A program made the position numbers and the translations under genes. The notes below the pieces were generated by a model. That model had not been told where the DNA came from and ran no database searches. It saw only the letters and a program-made list of their open reading frames with translations. Below, one piece after another: positions 24,904 through 33,309 of a stretch of DNA of 64,000 nucleotides. Source of the DNA: Anaerolineaceae bacterium. GTDB lineage: Bacteria; Chloroflexota; Anaerolineae; Promineifilales; Promineifilaceae. Location: contig PABI01000128.1 of NCBI GenBank assembly GCA_002699125.1, forward strand, positions 26,319 to 90,318. Reading direction: 5' to 3'. How positions within the stretch are numbered: position 1 is the first letter of the stretch; the number at the start of each line of letters is the position of its first letter.

Positions 24904-26262
24904 ATGTCACGTAAATTACCCCCCATTATTTTGTTGCTCCTGTTGGCCATGCTGTTGGCCGCCTGCGGTGGCACCGCTGATGAGCCCGAAGCCAGCGACA
25001 CAGACAGCGCCGATACGGCCGCAGACACCACAGAAGATACCAGCGATGAAGCCATGGACGAAGAAGCGGCCGATGAAGAGATGGCCGATACCGTTGAGGT
25101 CTTCTCCTGGTGGACCGGTGGCGGTGAAGCGGCCGGTTTGGAAGCGATGATCGAGGTATTTGCCGAAAAATACCCCGACATCGCGTTTGAGAATGCGGCC
25201 GTTGCCGGTGGTGCCGGTACCAATGCCCGCGCTGTGTTGGCCACCCGCCTCCAGGCTGGCGATGCGCCGGACAGCTGGCAAGGTCACGCAGGCCAGGAAC
25301 TGATCGGCACCTACGTTGCCGCCGACCAGCTGGAACCGGTCAACTTCCTCTTTGAAGAAAATGGCTGGCTGGAAGTCATGCCCGAAACGCTCATCCCCCT
25401 GATTTCCCAGGATGGCAACATCTACTCCGTGCCAGTGAACATTCATCGCGCCAACGTGCTCTGGTACAATCCCACCGTTTTAGCCGACAACGGCGTGGAC
25501 GTGCCTGCCAATCTGGATGAATGGTTTGCCGCTATGGACGCGCTGCAAGCGGCCGGTATAGATGCTCCGCTGGCCATGGGTGAGCAGTGGACCGCCATGC
25601 ACCTCTTCGAGACCGTTTTGCTGGCTTCTTTAGGCCCGGATGACTACGAAGCGTTGTGGGATGGTTCTGGCGATTGGGGCAGCGTTGAGGTAACGGCCGC
25701 TCTCGAAGATTTCGCCAAAGTGCTGACCTACGTGAACAGCGACGCCTCTGCCCTGACGTGGCAAGATGCCGCCCAACTGGTTGTCAACGGCGACGCTGCC
25801 TTCAACGTGATGGGTGACTGGGCTGAAGGTTACTTCCGTGAAATCGGCTTCGAGCCGAACAGCGGCTACGGCTGGGCACCTGTGCCTGGCACCGACGGCA
25901 ACTTCCAGTTCCTGTCGGACAGCTTTGTGCTGCCCAAGGGCGCGCCGCATCGTGACGCTGCCATCGCCTGGCTGACTGTCGCGGGCTCCATCGAGGGTCA
26001 GGACGCGTTCAACCCGGTGAAAGGCTCCATCCCCGCCCGCAGTGACGCTGACCGCGGCCTGTACGGCGAGTACCTGCTCTCCGCCATGGACGACTGGGCC
26101 AGCGACCGCGTGGTTGGCAGCCTCACCCACGGCGTGGTGGCCAGCGATGCCTTCAAGTCAGAAATTGACACCGCGCTGGGCCTCTTCCTGGCCGATGGCA
26201 GCATTGAAAACTTCCAAACTGCCCTGGTGGCAGCTTGCACCAGCTCCGGCCCTTGCCAATAA
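24904..26262 (+). CDS. Sugar ABC transporter substrate-binding lipoprotein
   Basis: 452 residues. The N-terminus PPIILLLLLAMLLAACGG is a lipoprotein signal with lipobox LAAC, followed by an acidic Glu/Asp-rich linker of about 40 residues. EVFSWWTGGGEAAGLEAMIE is the usual start of a family 1 extracellular solute-binding protein, with SWQGHAGQEL, VPVNIHRANVLWYNP and GDAAFNVMGDWAEGYF in the expected order. It captures a sugar or oligosaccharide outside the membrane for the two permeases encoded next. ATG 24904 follows GAGGAGAG. No ATPase gene is in the cluster; a shared MsmK/UgpC-type ATPase is usual for this class. Confidence 0.92.
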   Translation: MSRKLPPIILLLLLAMLLAACGGTADEPEASDTDSADTAADTTEDTSDEAMDEEAADEEMADTVEVFSWWTGGGEAAGLEAMIEVFAEKYPDIAFENAAVAGGAGTNARAVLATRLQAGDAPDSWQGHAGQELIGTYVAADQLEPVNFLFEENGWLEVMPETLIPLISQDGNIYSVPVNIHRANVLWYNPTVLADNGVDVPANLDEWFAAMDALQAAGIDAPLAMGEQWTAMHLFETVLLASLGPDDYEALWDGSGDWGSVEVTAALEDFAKVLTYVNSDASALTWQDAAQLVVNGDAAFNVMGDWAEGYFREIGFEPNSGYGWAPVPGTDGNFQFLSDSFVLPKGAPHRDAAIAWLTVAGSIEGQDAFNPVKGSIPARSDADRGLYGEYLLSAMDDWASDRVVGSLTHGVVASDAFKSEIDTALGLFLADGSIENFQTALVAACTSSGPCQ

Positions 26263-26284
26263 GTTGAATTGATTTAGGATGGTG

Positions 26285-26313
26285 GGGCAGGCACGGCCGT
26301 GCCTGCCCTTTTT
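26285..26313 (+). terminator. Attenuator-type hairpin between binding protein and permease genes
   Basis: A perfect 24-base inverted repeat (26285-26308), beginning GGGCAGGCAC with ACGGCCGT at its centre, is followed by five T. It lies 22 bases after the binding-protein stop and 64 bases before the permease start. Such partial terminators let the binding protein be made in excess of the permeases. Confidence 0.7.
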
Positions 26314-26377
26314 GTTGAAAAATCGTAGCCGCGGTTATGGCAATGAATTTTTAGAAGAGAGAATGCAAGGAGGCGCG

Positions 26378-27265
26378 ATGCGCTACAACAAAGACAGAGT
26401 GCTCGCCGTTGCCCTGGTTTCACCCTCAATTTTGGCTGTTTTCATCTTTGTCTATGGCTTTATTGCCTGGTCGGGGCGGGTTTCTTTGAGTCAATGGGTA
26501 GGGCTGCTGCCAAATTATGAATGGGCCGGATTTGAAAACTATGCCAAGCTGCTGCAAGATCCCCGTTTTCAGATTGACATTCGCAACACGGTCATTTTTA
26601 CGGCCCTTTTTGTAGGCGGATCGCTGCTGCTGGGGTTGGGGCTGGCTATTTTGCTGGATCAAGGATTGCGTGGTGAATCATTTTTCCGCAGCCTGTTTCT
26701 ATTCCCCATGGCGATTTCATTTATTGTGACTGGCGTCGTCTGGCGCTGGCTGATGAACCCGGCACAAGGGTCCCGCATGAGCGGCTTGAATTTGCTGTTT
26801 GACCAAATGGGGCTCGATTTTTTGATCAACCAGTGGCACACTACGCCGCGGTGGGGCATTGCCGCCATTGCCATTCCGGCCATCTGGCAGATGTCTGGGT
26901 ACACGATGGCGCTTTATCTAGGTGGCTTGCGCGCTATTCCCGAATCATTGCGGGAGGCGGCGCGGGTGGATGGGGCCAATGAGTTCCAGATTTACCGCTA
27001 CCAAATTTTGCCGCTGCTGCGGCCGATTACACTCAGCGCCATGATTATTTTGGGCCACATTTCCCTGAAAGTGTTTGACTTGATTGTGGCCGTGGCCGGC
27101 AAGCAGGTGGCGCTGGATGTGCCCGCCATTTATATGTGGACCACCACGTTTGACGGCAATTTTTACAATCGCGGGGCGGCCATTGGCATGATGCTGCTGC
27201 TCAGCGTGGCGGTGCTGGTTGTGCCGTACTTATGGTACACCCTGCGCACGGAGGCTGAGGTATGA
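26378..27265 (+). CDS. Sugar ABC transporter permease (MalF/UgpA-like)
   Basis: 295 residues with six membrane segments and the coupling EAA loop EAARVDGANEFQIYRYQILP at about 189-208, the signature for contact with the ATPase. It starts MRYNKDRVLAVALVSPSILA, as UgpA/MalF-type short permeases do. ATG 26378 was chosen because AAGGAGG lies 4-10 bases upstream; an in-frame start further upstream (26279) would cross the terminator-like hairpin. It overlaps the next permease gene by 4 bases (ATGA). Confidence 0.9.
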   Translation: MRYNKDRVLAVALVSPSILAVFIFVYGFIAWSGRVSLSQWVGLLPNYEWAGFENYAKLLQDPRFQIDIRNTVIFTALFVGGSLLLGLGLAILLDQGLRGESFFRSLFLFPMAISFIVTGVVWRWLMNPAQGSRMSGLNLLFDQMGLDFLINQWHTTPRWGIAAIAIPAIWQMSGYTMALYLGGLRAIPESLREAARVDGANEFQIYRYQILPLLRPITLSAMIILGHISLKVFDLIVAVAGKQVALDVPAIYMWTTTFDGNFYNRGAAIGMMLLLSVAVLVVPYLWYTLRTEAEV

Positions 27266-28107
27266 CAACCATAACACCACCCCGTATTGGAAGAAAGATG
27301 TCTACCCGCTGGCTGCTTTATGTGCCGCTGTTGCTTGCGGCCGTTTTTTACCTTATCCCGCTGTATTTGATGTTAAGCACCGGCTTCAAAAGCTTTGCTG
27401 AAGTGGATTTGCAAAGAATGTGGCGGCTGCCGTCGGGCTTGCATTTTGATAATTTTACGGCCGCATTCGAGCAGCTCGCTCCTGCCCTGTGGAACAGCAT
27501 CCGGCTGGTCATTCCTGCTGCCTTCATTTCATCCATGCTGGGTTCGATGAACGGGTTTATCCTGGCCCGCTGGAAGTTCCGCGGAGCCGATTTTATCTTC
27601 CCGTTTTTGCTGTTTGGCATGTTTATTCCCTACCAAAGTATTTTGATTCCGCTGGTGGAGTTTATGCGGGACATCAATTTGTACGGCGGCGTGCCCGGCC
27701 TAGTGCTGACACACGTTATCTACGGTATCCCCATCACAACGCTAACTTTCCGCAACTATTACGCCACGATCCCCAAAGAGCTCATCGAGTCGGCGCGGAT
27801 TGATGGGGCGGGCTTAATGGAAACGTATTTCCATATTTTGCTGCCGCTGTCGATCCCCAGCTTTGTCGTGGTGCTAATCTGGCAATTTACGGCCGCATGG
27901 AACGACTTCCTTTTTGCCGTCGTGCTCACCAGCCCGGGCAATTGGCCCATCACCGTGGCGCTGAACAACATGGCCGGCAGCCAGATCATCGAGTGGAATG
28001 TACAGATGGCCGGTGCGTTTCTAGCCGCCGTGCCCACGCTGCTGGTGTACATTTTCCTCGGTCGCTACTTCCTGCGCGGCTTGATGGCTGGAGCGCTGAA
28101 GGGGTAA
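27262..28107 (+). CDS. Sugar ABC transporter permease (MalG/UgpE-like)
   Basis: 281 residues with six membrane segments and EAA-type loop ELIESARIDGAGLMETYFHI at about 174-193. The C-terminus FLGRYFLRGLMAGALKG is the classic end of MalG-type permeases. It forms the heterodimeric channel with the preceding permease. It overlaps that gene by 4 bases and is the last gene of the importer unit. Downstream, 28119-28158 is a 7-bp-period GAGTGGC/CAAGTGG repeat, then a convergent gene. Confidence 0.9.
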   Translation: MTTITPPRIGRKMSTRWLLYVPLLLAAVFYLIPLYLMLSTGFKSFAEVDLQRMWRLPSGLHFDNFTAAFEQLAPALWNSIRLVIPAAFISSMLGSMNGFILARWKFRGADFIFPFLLFGMFIPYQSILIPLVEFMRDINLYGGVPGLVLTHVIYGIPITTLTFRNYYATIPKELIESARIDGAGLMETYFHILLPLSIPSFVVVLIWQFTAAWNDFLFAVVLTSPGNWPITVALNNMAGSQIIEWNVQMAGAFLAAVPTLLVYIFLGRYFLRGLMAGALKG

Positions 28108-28115
28108 TTGCCAGT

Positions 28116-28158
28116 ACGCGAGTGGCGAGTTTGCAAGTGGCAAGTTACAGGTGAGTGG
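28116..28158 (+). repeat. 7-bp-period GAGTGGC/CAAGTGG repeat
   Basis: Units GAGTGGC, GAGTTTG, CAAGTGG and CAAGTTA follow each other in 7-bp steps between convergent genes. It belongs to the same class as the heptamer element at 9348-9395. Confidence 0.5.
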
Positions 28159-28839
28159 TTAGCTGGTGCGCAGTTGGGCGATGAGGAGAAGAGGGTAGAG
28201 GTGTGCCCAGAGCTGGGGCCAGGCGGTGAGGGTGGTTTGTGGTGTGGTGAGCTGGCTGAATAGGCTTTGCAGCTCGATGATTTTGGGTTTGGGAATGAGC
28301 AAAGCGGTTTGAAGCTGCTCGGTGATTGTGTAGTAGCTGCGGAACTCTGGCCAGGGGAGGAGCTGTTCGGCCGTGTTTTGCAGGCTGGTGATGAGGAGGG
28401 TGACGGCCGTATGTCGCAAAACCGGATCATCCACAATCTCACGCACGGTTTGGCGCTCTTTGATGCCGTCCAACGTAATTTGGCCGCCGCTCAGCGTGGC
28501 CACCAGCAGCGCCAGCGACAGGTTTTCAGCGAATGACTCGGCCGGCATTTTGAAGTTGTTGGCAACGGCCGTTGCACCCGCCTCCGTGACGTAATACAGT
28601 CTGCCGTTGCCATAACGGTTCCAACGATAGCGCAGCAAACCAGCGTCACACAAACTATCCAAATCGCTGATTCGCTTGAACTTGAAGCTGTCTTCGCCTT
28701 TTAAGTAGATGGCAAACTGCGTGGTTGGCTGGCCCACGGGAAAGGGCACAATGGGTTCTTTCAGCTTACCCATCTCAATAAAGCCAACCAGCGTTTGCAG
28801 CAATGTTTTTTGTTCTGTGGTTAACAAAAACAAACCCAT
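28159..28839 (-). CDS. Conserved-looking hypothetical protein, possible winged-helix
   Basis: 226 residues, cytosolic, no signal or membrane segment. The region SDLDSLCDAGLLRYRWNRYG and GRLYYVTEAGATAVANNF (about 58-95) has the shape of a winged-helix (recognition helix followed by a beta wing ending in TEAG), as in PadR/MarR-like domains. The C-terminal half is leucine-rich and helical. No function can be assigned. The start codon ATG at 28839 has no strong Shine-Dalgarno. Confidence 0.6.
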   Translation of the reverse strand: MGLFLLTTEQKTLLQTLVGFIEMGKLKEPIVPFPVGQPTTQFAIYLKGEDSFKFKRISDLDSLCDAGLLRYRWNRYGNGRLYYVTEAGATAVANNFKMPAESFAENLSLALLVATLSGGQITLDGIKERQTVREIVDDPVLRHTAVTLLITSLQNTAEQLLPWPEFRSYYTITEQLQTALLIPKPKIIELQSLFSQLTTPQTTLTAWPQLWAHLYPLLLIAQLRTS

Positions 28840-28894
28840 AACAACCCAACTTTATGATTTTTTGAGATTAGGAACCGGCATTGTTCTTGTTATA

Positions 28895-28977
28895 TGTCAT
28901 TCCCGCCCCACACCTTTGCGGGGGCAGGCTGGCGGGAATCCATATACCTGGACCCCCGCCTTCGCGGGGGTGACACG
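28895..28977. repeat. Dispersed GTCATTCCCGC / CCCCCGCC REP-like element
   Basis: Contains GTCATTCCCGC, GGCGGGAATCCA and CCCCCGCCTTCGCGGGGGTGAC, a mosaic palindromic element familiar from many bacterial genomes. GCCTTCGCGGGGG folds into a tight hairpin. It lies between two minus-strand genes. It is not a CRISPR because the units are not regularly spaced. Confidence 0.65.
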
Positions 28978-28982
28978 TTAGG

Positions 28983-29357
28983 TTACGAAGCGACCTCTTC
29001 TTCAAAGCCACAAATCTGGCCGCCATCAAATTCAAAAATAACGCTGCGATCAAACTCTGAAGGCGTTTCGTCGCCTAGCTGCTGCACGATGGTGAAGCTG
29101 CACGCCACGCCGCTGCCGCGAGCGGCACAGCTCACGGTCTCAAACGAGTAGTCGCCGCGCTCGGCGGCAGTCACATCTACCAGGCCGGACATGATCTCGT
29201 CAGAGCGTTCCGGGCAAGCCAAGCTGGTGGCGGAGTCGATGTCGCCTTCTTCTAAAGCGTTGATGTATTGAACGGCCGTTGCCACATTGTCTCCACTGCT
29301 GCAAGCAGCCACTCCGGTTAATAAAACAAAGGTGATCAGCAAAATTAACTTCTTCAT
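28983..29357 (-). CDS. Small secreted lipoprotein, unknown function
   Basis: 124 residues with an N-terminal lipoprotein signal (KKLILLITFVLLTGVAAC, lipobox GVAAC, cleavage before Cys 19). The mature part contains three more cysteines and a region reading ATAVQYINALEEGDIDSATS, a pattern common in NTF2-like or DUF4878-type lipoproteins. It is probably anchored on the outer face of the membrane. ATG 29357 follows AAGGAGC. Confidence 0.7.
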   Translation of the reverse strand: MKKLILLITFVLLTGVAACSSGDNVATAVQYINALEEGDIDSATSLACPERSDEIMSGLVDVTAAERGDYSFETVSCAARGSGVACSFTIVQQLGDETPSEFDRSVIFEFDGGQICGFEEEVAS

Positions 29358-29405
29358 TTTTGCTCCTTGTAAAACTTAGGGCACGCGGCCCTGTATCTAC
29401 TGTGT

Positions 29406-29455
29406 GTGAAACGTGAAACGTGAAACGTGACTTTTTTCACGTTTCACGTTTCACG
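29406..29455 (-). terminator. GTGAAAC heptamer hairpin, possible terminator
   Basis: Three GTGAAAC units (29406-29428) face their reverse complement TTTCACG (29437-29455) across a T-rich loop. It sits just after the 3' end of the nicotinate phosphoribosyltransferase gene and before the lipoprotein gene, both on the minus strand. The same unit recurs at 61291-61330. Confidence 0.45.
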
Positions 29456-29477
29456 CATCATTTACTTTTGTTCCCGA

Positions 29478-31034
29478 TCATGTCGTTTTCTCCTCCTTGA
29501 AAGAGGCAATCAGATCCTGCTTAAGCTGCCACAGGGCAGAGGTTAATGAAACGTGATAAATGTGCGGATTGAGTAAACGGCGTACACCCACATCCAGTCG
29601 GGCCAGGTCTTTTTTGCGCTGCGCCCGGATTTCTTCCAGGTCTGGTGATTCAGAGGCCAGTTCGCCTTCTTGCCAGACAGGGTGCAGTAGCGGTTCAATC
29701 TCTGAAATTTGGTCCGCCGTCAGCAGGCGATTGGTGCCAACCTCCAGCGGGTGTTGCAGCTGCAATGGATCCATCTGGCGTGGGTCTTCGTCGCTGCGGC
29801 TGAGTAAATCGGCCGTTGCATTGCCCCTACTGTCGTAAACGCGCCATACTTGCTTGTGGCCGGGGTTGGGGGTTTTGGCCGGATTCTCAGAAATTTTGAT
29901 GGCGGGCTGCCAACGGCCGTCTTTCTGAACGGCTACCAGCTTATACACACCGTCCAGCGCGGCGTCTCCAGCCGAAGTAATGAGGCTGGTACCCACGCCA
30001 TAAATAAGACGGCCGATCACCTCATCCGCCTCCATACTCTGGTAGACACATTCCTCCCGAATTTGGGAGAGGATTTGCAAAATGGTTATCTCATCTAGCT
30101 GGTTAGACAGCACAATGCGCGTATCGGGGAAACCGGCTTTGTTGAGCATTTTGGCCGAGCGGACGGCCAGATGAGCCAGGTCGCCGGAATCAAGCCGAAT
30201 ACCAACCGGGTTGTGTCCTTTGCGCCGCAGCTCCTCAAACACCTTGATGGCGTTGGGAATGCCGCTTTCCAGCGTGTTGATCGTGTCGACCAGCAGCAGA
30301 CAATCGTCGGGATACAGGTCGGCATATGCGCGGAAGGCGCCCAGCTCGCCATCGCCCAGAGCCATGAAGAGTTGGACCATGCTGTGGGCGTGGGTGCCCT
30401 GCGGTGGCAGCCCCAGCACGTGTGAGAGCCCGGTGTTGGAAGTGAAATCGGCCCCGCCGATAAGCGCAGCACGCGCGCCGGCATTTACGGCCCGCTCGGG
30501 TCCGCGCCGCATGCCGAATTCCAGCACGGTTTGCCCCTGTCCGGCCTGGTCAATACGGGCGGCTTTGGTAGCAATGAGCGTCGGGTAGTTGAGGTGATTA
30601 AGCAGCGGCGTTTCTAGGATTTGGGCCATCGCCAATGGTCCTTGCACGACGGTGAGGGGCACGTTGGGGTGCACAACGCGGCCTTCGGGCATGGCGTTCA
30701 GGGTGAGGCTGGCAAAGGAGCCATGTTTTTGCAGCCAGTTCAGGAAATCGTCGTGGAAGAGACGGCCGTTGCGTCCCTTTTGCCCGCGCAAATGAGCAAT
30801 ATCTTCTTCGCGGAAGCGCACTGTTTGCATCCAGCCCAGCAAAGAGGCCAGGCCCGCATTGATGCAGAAGCCGGCCTGATGTGAACCATAGTCGGGATAA
30901 CTGCGGAAAAAATGGTCAAATTGCACGGTCCGTTCGTGCAGCCCCATGTGGAAATAGAGCTGGGCCATGGTGAGCTGGTATTGATCGGTGAAGAGGATGC
31001 CTTCGGCAGTCTGGCGATCGATTGTTGTATTCAT
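29478..31034 (-). CDS. pncB: Nicotinate phosphoribosyltransferase
   Basis: 518 residues, matching the longer bacterial NAPRTase class. TDQYQLTMAQLYFHMGLHER at about 16-35 is the family's N-terminal signature, with EFGMRRGPERAVNAGARAAL, GTHAHSMVQLFMA (the phosphorylated His region) and GIRLDSGDLAHLA further on. It makes nicotinate mononucleotide from nicotinate and PRPP in the NAD salvage pathway. Its 5' end overlaps the APS kinase gene by 4 bases. A heptamer hairpin follows its 3' end. Confidence 0.93.
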   Translation of the reverse strand: MNTTIDRQTAEGILFTDQYQLTMAQLYFHMGLHERTVQFDHFFRSYPDYGSHQAGFCINAGLASLLGWMQTVRFREEDIAHLRGQKGRNGRLFHDDFLNWLQKHGSFASLTLNAMPEGRVVHPNVPLTVVQGPLAMAQILETPLLNHLNYPTLIATKAARIDQAGQGQTVLEFGMRRGPERAVNAGARAALIGGADFTSNTGLSHVLGLPPQGTHAHSMVQLFMALGDGELGAFRAYADLYPDDCLLLVDTINTLESGIPNAIKVFEELRRKGHNPVGIRLDSGDLAHLAVRSAKMLNKAGFPDTRIVLSNQLDEITILQILSQIREECVYQSMEADEVIGRLIYGVGTSLITSAGDAALDGVYKLVAVQKDGRWQPAIKISENPAKTPNPGHKQVWRVYDSRGNATADLLSRSDEDPRQMDPLQLQHPLEVGTNRLLTADQISEIEPLLHPVWQEGELASESPDLEEIRAQRKKDLARLDVGVRRLLNPHIYHVSLTSALWQLKQDLIASFKEEKTT

Positions 31035-31567
31035 TGCGGTTTTATCATTCCTTGTTGTGTGAGATGGTTAAAAATAATGTGCGCACCTTCGGCAGCAGTG
31101 TGCGCATCAGTGTCCACGATGATTTCAGGCGAGGTAGGTGCTTCGTACGGAACCTGGAGGCCGGGAACGGCCGTTGCTTTCCCTTCTTGCGCCATTTGGT
31201 AAATTCCTTTTGTATCACGGGCCATGGCGGTAGCCAACGAACATTTGACGTAAATTTCGGCAAAATTAGCGATATGCTCTCTGGCAGCATCACGATAATG
31301 CTGTTTGTGCCCGGTAGCGGCAATGATGACCGGTACGCCGTTGCCGGTCAACAGCTCAGCAATATAGGCCAGCGTGCGGTAGAACTGTTCGCGTTCAGCC
31401 TCACTGTAGGTTGGGTTGGGTGTCAGCCGCTGCCGCATTTCATCCGAATCCAGAAGCTGGCAGTGGATGTTTTTCTGCTTCAAAATCTGCACCAATTCTT
31501 TGGCGATGGATGTTTTGCCCGATGCCGGCAGCCCGGTTAACCATAGGACAAAATTTTTGGTTGTCAT
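31031..31567 (-). CDS. cysC: Adenylylsulfate (APS) kinase
   Basis: 178 residues. P-loop GLPASGKTSIAK (about 12-23), LLDSDEMRQRL (the APS-site LDGD variant), YIAELLTGNGVPVIIAA and EIYVKCSLATAMARDTKGIYQMA with the conserved DxKG/LY region. It phosphorylates APS to PAPS for sulfation or assimilation. No sulfurylase gene is adjacent. It overlaps pncB by 4 bases, an unusual pairing. The LDSD form differs slightly from the common LDGD. Confidence 0.88.
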   Translation of the reverse strand: MTTKNFVLWLTGLPASGKTSIAKELVQILKQKNIHCQLLDSDEMRQRLTPNPTYSEAEREQFYRTLAYIAELLTGNGVPVIIAATGHKQHYRDAAREHIANFAEIYVKCSLATAMARDTKGIYQMAQEGKATAVPGLQVPYEAPTSPEIIVDTDAHTAAEGAHIIFNHLTQQGMIKPQ

Positions 31568-31640
31568 ATCGGCCCTTATGAGATTGGATCAATTTTCTCT
31601 GGCAAAAAGCTTGTATCAATGCAACTTGGTCCAATCTTGT

Positions 31641-32744
31641 TTAGCTGCTTTGCAGATAGGTGTTCACCTTGCCCGGTTCAAACCGGTCCACGGCCAGCAC
31701 GTTTTCAGCAAAATTTAGCAGCGCGGCGCGAACAGCACGGTCCAGATTGGGGTACCAGATGGGGTTGGCCAACACCAGGGCGCGCCAGGTAAAAAACGGC
31801 GGCACAACGGCCGTTACTCCCTTATCCCCACTTTGCTGCATATATTGCTGCCAGAACTGCTCAAAAAGCTGCTGAAAATGGCCGGTGAAACGGCCGTCTT
31901 GCTGCAAGGCGAACAAAATATAGTTAATCGTCATCGCGCTCACATCGTCGGCCGGTTCGCCCCACTCGCCGCGGCTGCGGTCCAGTAGAGCAATCTGCTC
32001 ATCCGCCTGAAACAGCACGTTCCAGGGATGAAAATCGCCGTGAATCTGGCTCAAACGGTCGGATTTCTCTTTGAGCCGCCAGCGCCAGGCAATACATTTT
32101 TCCTCAATCGCCTGAAGGCGCGCCGGGGTTGCCAGTTCATCATTTGCTTCGTAGCTGTCGGTGATGCCCATGATGCCTTCACCCAGTCCCAGCAAATCAC
32201 GGATACAGCGCCGGTAGCCGGTTGGGTCCGGATTTTTTTGTTGGTGAATCTTGACCAGATAGTTGACCAATGTGTTGACGCGGGTTTTATCGCAAGGTTG
32301 CAGTTCGCCCGTTTGACCCAGGCGCTGTAAATCTTTGGCGTAAAGCTGGCCGGGCACGAAGCGGGTAAGCAGGAAGAATTCATGGAAATGGCGCAGGGTG
32401 GTGAGACGGCCGTCTTCATTCACCGTACCCACATCCAAGGCGGGGACATGGTGGGGCAGCTTGTTAAAATTTGCGTAATCTAACAAGATATTACGTGCCC
32501 GGTCAGACGGCCGTTCGTGCCCAAATTTATCCCCAGCCAACGTGTGAAAAACCAGCTTGTCTGTCTGGTCTGCATACGCAATACGCAGCAGCAAGGGATG
32601 GCCATAACCGAACCCTTTCAAATCAGCTTCGTCCACCTCACCCAAAGCTTTGATTTCCTGGATGGTAACGGGGGCTTCGTAAAGCTCGGTCAAATAAGCT
32701 TCCATCACTTCAGGCACAAAGGGTGTTTCCTTTTGCAGTTTCAT
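31641..32744 (-). CDS. Aminoglycoside phosphotransferase (APH)-like small-molecule kinase
   Basis: 367 residues. IHGDFHPWNVLF at about 236-247 is the catalytic Brenner motif (HGDxHxxN), followed by ALLDRSRGEWGEPADDVSAM, corresponding to the metal-binding DxD/E region of APH/choline kinase folds. The N-terminal lobe is recognisable. The substrate is unknown; homoserine, choline, aminoglycoside and sugar kinases share this fold. ATG 32744 follows AAAGGGGC. The next gene upstream, MgtC, is 13 bases away, so the two are cotranscribed. Confidence 0.8.
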   Translation of the reverse strand: MKLQKETPFVPEVMEAYLTELYEAPVTIQEIKALGEVDEADLKGFGYGHPLLLRIAYADQTDKLVFHTLAGDKFGHERPSDRARNILLDYANFNKLPHHVPALDVGTVNEDGRLTTLRHFHEFFLLTRFVPGQLYAKDLQRLGQTGELQPCDKTRVNTLVNYLVKIHQQKNPDPTGYRRCIRDLLGLGEGIMGITDSYEANDELATPARLQAIEEKCIAWRWRLKEKSDRLSQIHGDFHPWNVLFQADEQIALLDRSRGEWGEPADDVSAMTINYILFALQQDGRFTGHFQQLFEQFWQQYMQQSGDKGVTAVVPPFFTWRALVLANPIWYPNLDRAVRAALLNFAENVLAVDRFEPGKVNTYLQSS

Positions 32745-32757
32745 AACACATGCCCCT

Positions 32758-33201
32758 TTATTTAGCGGCTTTCTCCAAAAATTTCACCCCGCGCAGAATG
32801 ACTAATACAATAACTGAGACGCCGATTGTTAAGACAATCTGTTGCAAAGCAATGCTGATTCCCAGGGCACTGGTGAGGAGAAGCGTCGCGGCGGTTGTTA
32901 AGCCTTCAACTTGATTCTCGCCGCGGTTGCGAATGATGGTGCCCGCGCCGAGGAAGCTGACGCCGGTGACGACGGCTTCAATCATGCGAATGGGATCGGT
33001 ACGGATGAGCGATTCGTCAAGCCCCATCTCGGGAATGAGCACCCGGCCCAAACCGGTGAGTAGGGCGGCGGAACCGGCGACAAGCATGTGAGTGCGCAGC
33101 CCGGCCGGTTTGTCAGCCGCCTCTCGCTCAAAACCAATCAGGCCGCCCAAAAACATGGCCAATACCACTTCTCCCAGGACCTGTAGTTGTGTAATTATAA
33201 T
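32758..33201 (-). CDS. MgtC/SapB family membrane protein
   Basis: Five hydrophobic segments and the MgtC core GGLIGFEREAADKPAGLRTH, GVSFLGAGTII and GLTTAATLLLTSALGI. Family members are inner-membrane proteins linked to magnesium, acid or virulence-related stress; the function here is unknown. The start is odd: the only standard start upstream (GTG 33228) lies in a repeat with no ribosome site, while AAGGAG at 33209-33214 stands 7 bases before an in-frame ATT at 33199-33201, whose start gives the usual family N-terminus. I therefore place the start there (147 residues); the alternative is GTG 33228. Confidence 0.8.
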   Translation of the reverse strand: MIITQLQVLGEVVLAMFLGGLIGFEREAADKPAGLRTHMLVAGSAALLTGLGRVLIPEMGLDESLIRTDPIRMIEAVVTGVSFLGAGTIIRNRGENQVEGLTTAATLLLTSALGISIALQQIVLTIGVSVIVLVILRGVKFLEKAAK

Positions 33202-33221
33202 GAATTTGCTCCTTCGAAAAT

Positions 33222-33286
33222 AATCCACAGATTACACAGATTTCGCAGATAAAATAATCTGTATAATCTGCGAAATCTGCGGATTT
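33222..33286. repeat. AATCCACAGATTACACAGA 9-bp-period hairpin repeat
   Basis: CAGATTACA-type units on one side, ATCTGCGAAATCTGCGGATT on the other, around AAAATAATCT. A close relative lies at 48968-49037 and a fragment at 63979-64000. It fills the gap between the SIMPL and MgtC genes. Confidence 0.75.
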
Positions 33287-33309
33287 TCATTTATGGTGAT
33301 TGCTAAATC

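Noticed and set aside
28895..28977. Possible CRISPR-like palindromic repeats
   Set aside because: Units are irregular in spacing and orientation with no spacers of constant length; a dispersed REP-like element fits better.
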